Shown here piece after piece: positions 5,468 to 5,526 of a stretch of DNA of 5,526 nt (positions are counted from its first letter, which is position 1; every line of letters starts with the position of its first letter). This DNA comes from Firmicutes bacterium UBA994. Its GTDB lineage: Bacteria; Bacillota; UBA994. Location: NCBI GenBank assembly GCA_002292025.1, contig DBBC01000061.1:2860-8385 (forward strand). The letters run 5' to 3'. The translations under genes were made by a program, and so were the position numbers. The notes under the pieces are model-generated. The model did not search any database, was not told the origin of the DNA, and worked only from the letters and a program-made list of their open reading frames with translations.

Positions 5468-5526
5468 ATGCGACTGTTGGTGCCGACACTGTTGGCGACA
5501 CTTAGCTTGGCGGTCGCTACAGCGAG
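5468..5526 (+). CDS. Possible start of a divergent gene with a signal peptide (partial)
   Basis: From the ATG at 5468 the plus strand reads MRLLVPTLLATLSLAVATA and is still open at the window end. A basic residue at position 2, an uninterrupted hydrophobic stretch and a closing Ala-Thr-Ala resemble a Sec signal peptide, which suggests an exported protein. Only 62 bases separate it from pyrG, transcribed the other way. The Shine-Dalgarno evidence is poor: GAGGG lies only one base before the ATG, while GAGCGAGG is a weak alternative. Nineteen codons are too few to exclude a chance open frame. Confidence 0.4.
   Translation, partial: MRLLVPTLLATLSLAVATA

Noticed and set aside
5412..5526. Minus-strand open frames upstream of pyrG as the end of another gene
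   Set aside because: Two frames are open but give compositions with no recognisable motif; the plus-strand signal-peptide-like start is the better reading.

Overview
The window reads as a piece of a Bacillota (Firmicutes) chromosome, probably Clostridia-like. This is an inference from the mid-50s percent G+C, the strong AAGGAGG-type ribosome binding sites, a YbxB/RsmC-like methyltransferase, a PhoR/WalK-like two-component pair, and a repeat family built on GGGACGGAGCCTTTTGCTTC. No rRNA or tRNA is present to place it more exactly.

All five complete genes lie on the minus strand. In transcription order they are: pyrG (CTP synthase, 5405 to 3810), a small class I SAM-dependent methyltransferase (3777 to 3133), a REP-associated tyrosine transposase (RAYT; Y1/HUH family, 3080 to 2298), an OmpR/PhoB-type response regulator (2124 to 1453) and its sensor histidine kinase (1460 to 108, overlapping the regulator by 8 bases). 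At the right edge a possible plus-strand gene starts at 5468 with what looks like a signal peptide and runs off the window.

The unusual part is between the genes. A palindromic repeat with GAAGCAAAAGG/CCTTTTGCTTC arms and a 7-base GACGGAG loop occurs four times (A at 1-18, cut by the window edge; B at 2163-2201; C at 3152-3180; D at 3778-3810). There is one at every gene junction except the overlapping regulator/kinase pair, plus one past the kinase. A and B face one way, C and D the other. B and C form a 31-bp inverted pair (30/31 identical) around the transposase, so 2155-3188 looks like a RAYT with its own REP-like repeats. The repeats also shape the host genes. C encodes the last residues of the methyltransferase. 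D fills the whole pyrG-methyltransferase gap, touches the pyrG stop codon and offers the only purine-rich motif before the methyltransferase. B forms a terminator-like hairpin just upstream of the two-component operon.

pyrG and the methyltransferase are housekeeping functions (CTP supply; probable RNA base methylation). The two-component system is a separate transcription unit by function, whose signal cannot be told from sequence. The most plausible reading is that the RAYT and its hairpins entered a gene row on this strand and now sit at its junctions.
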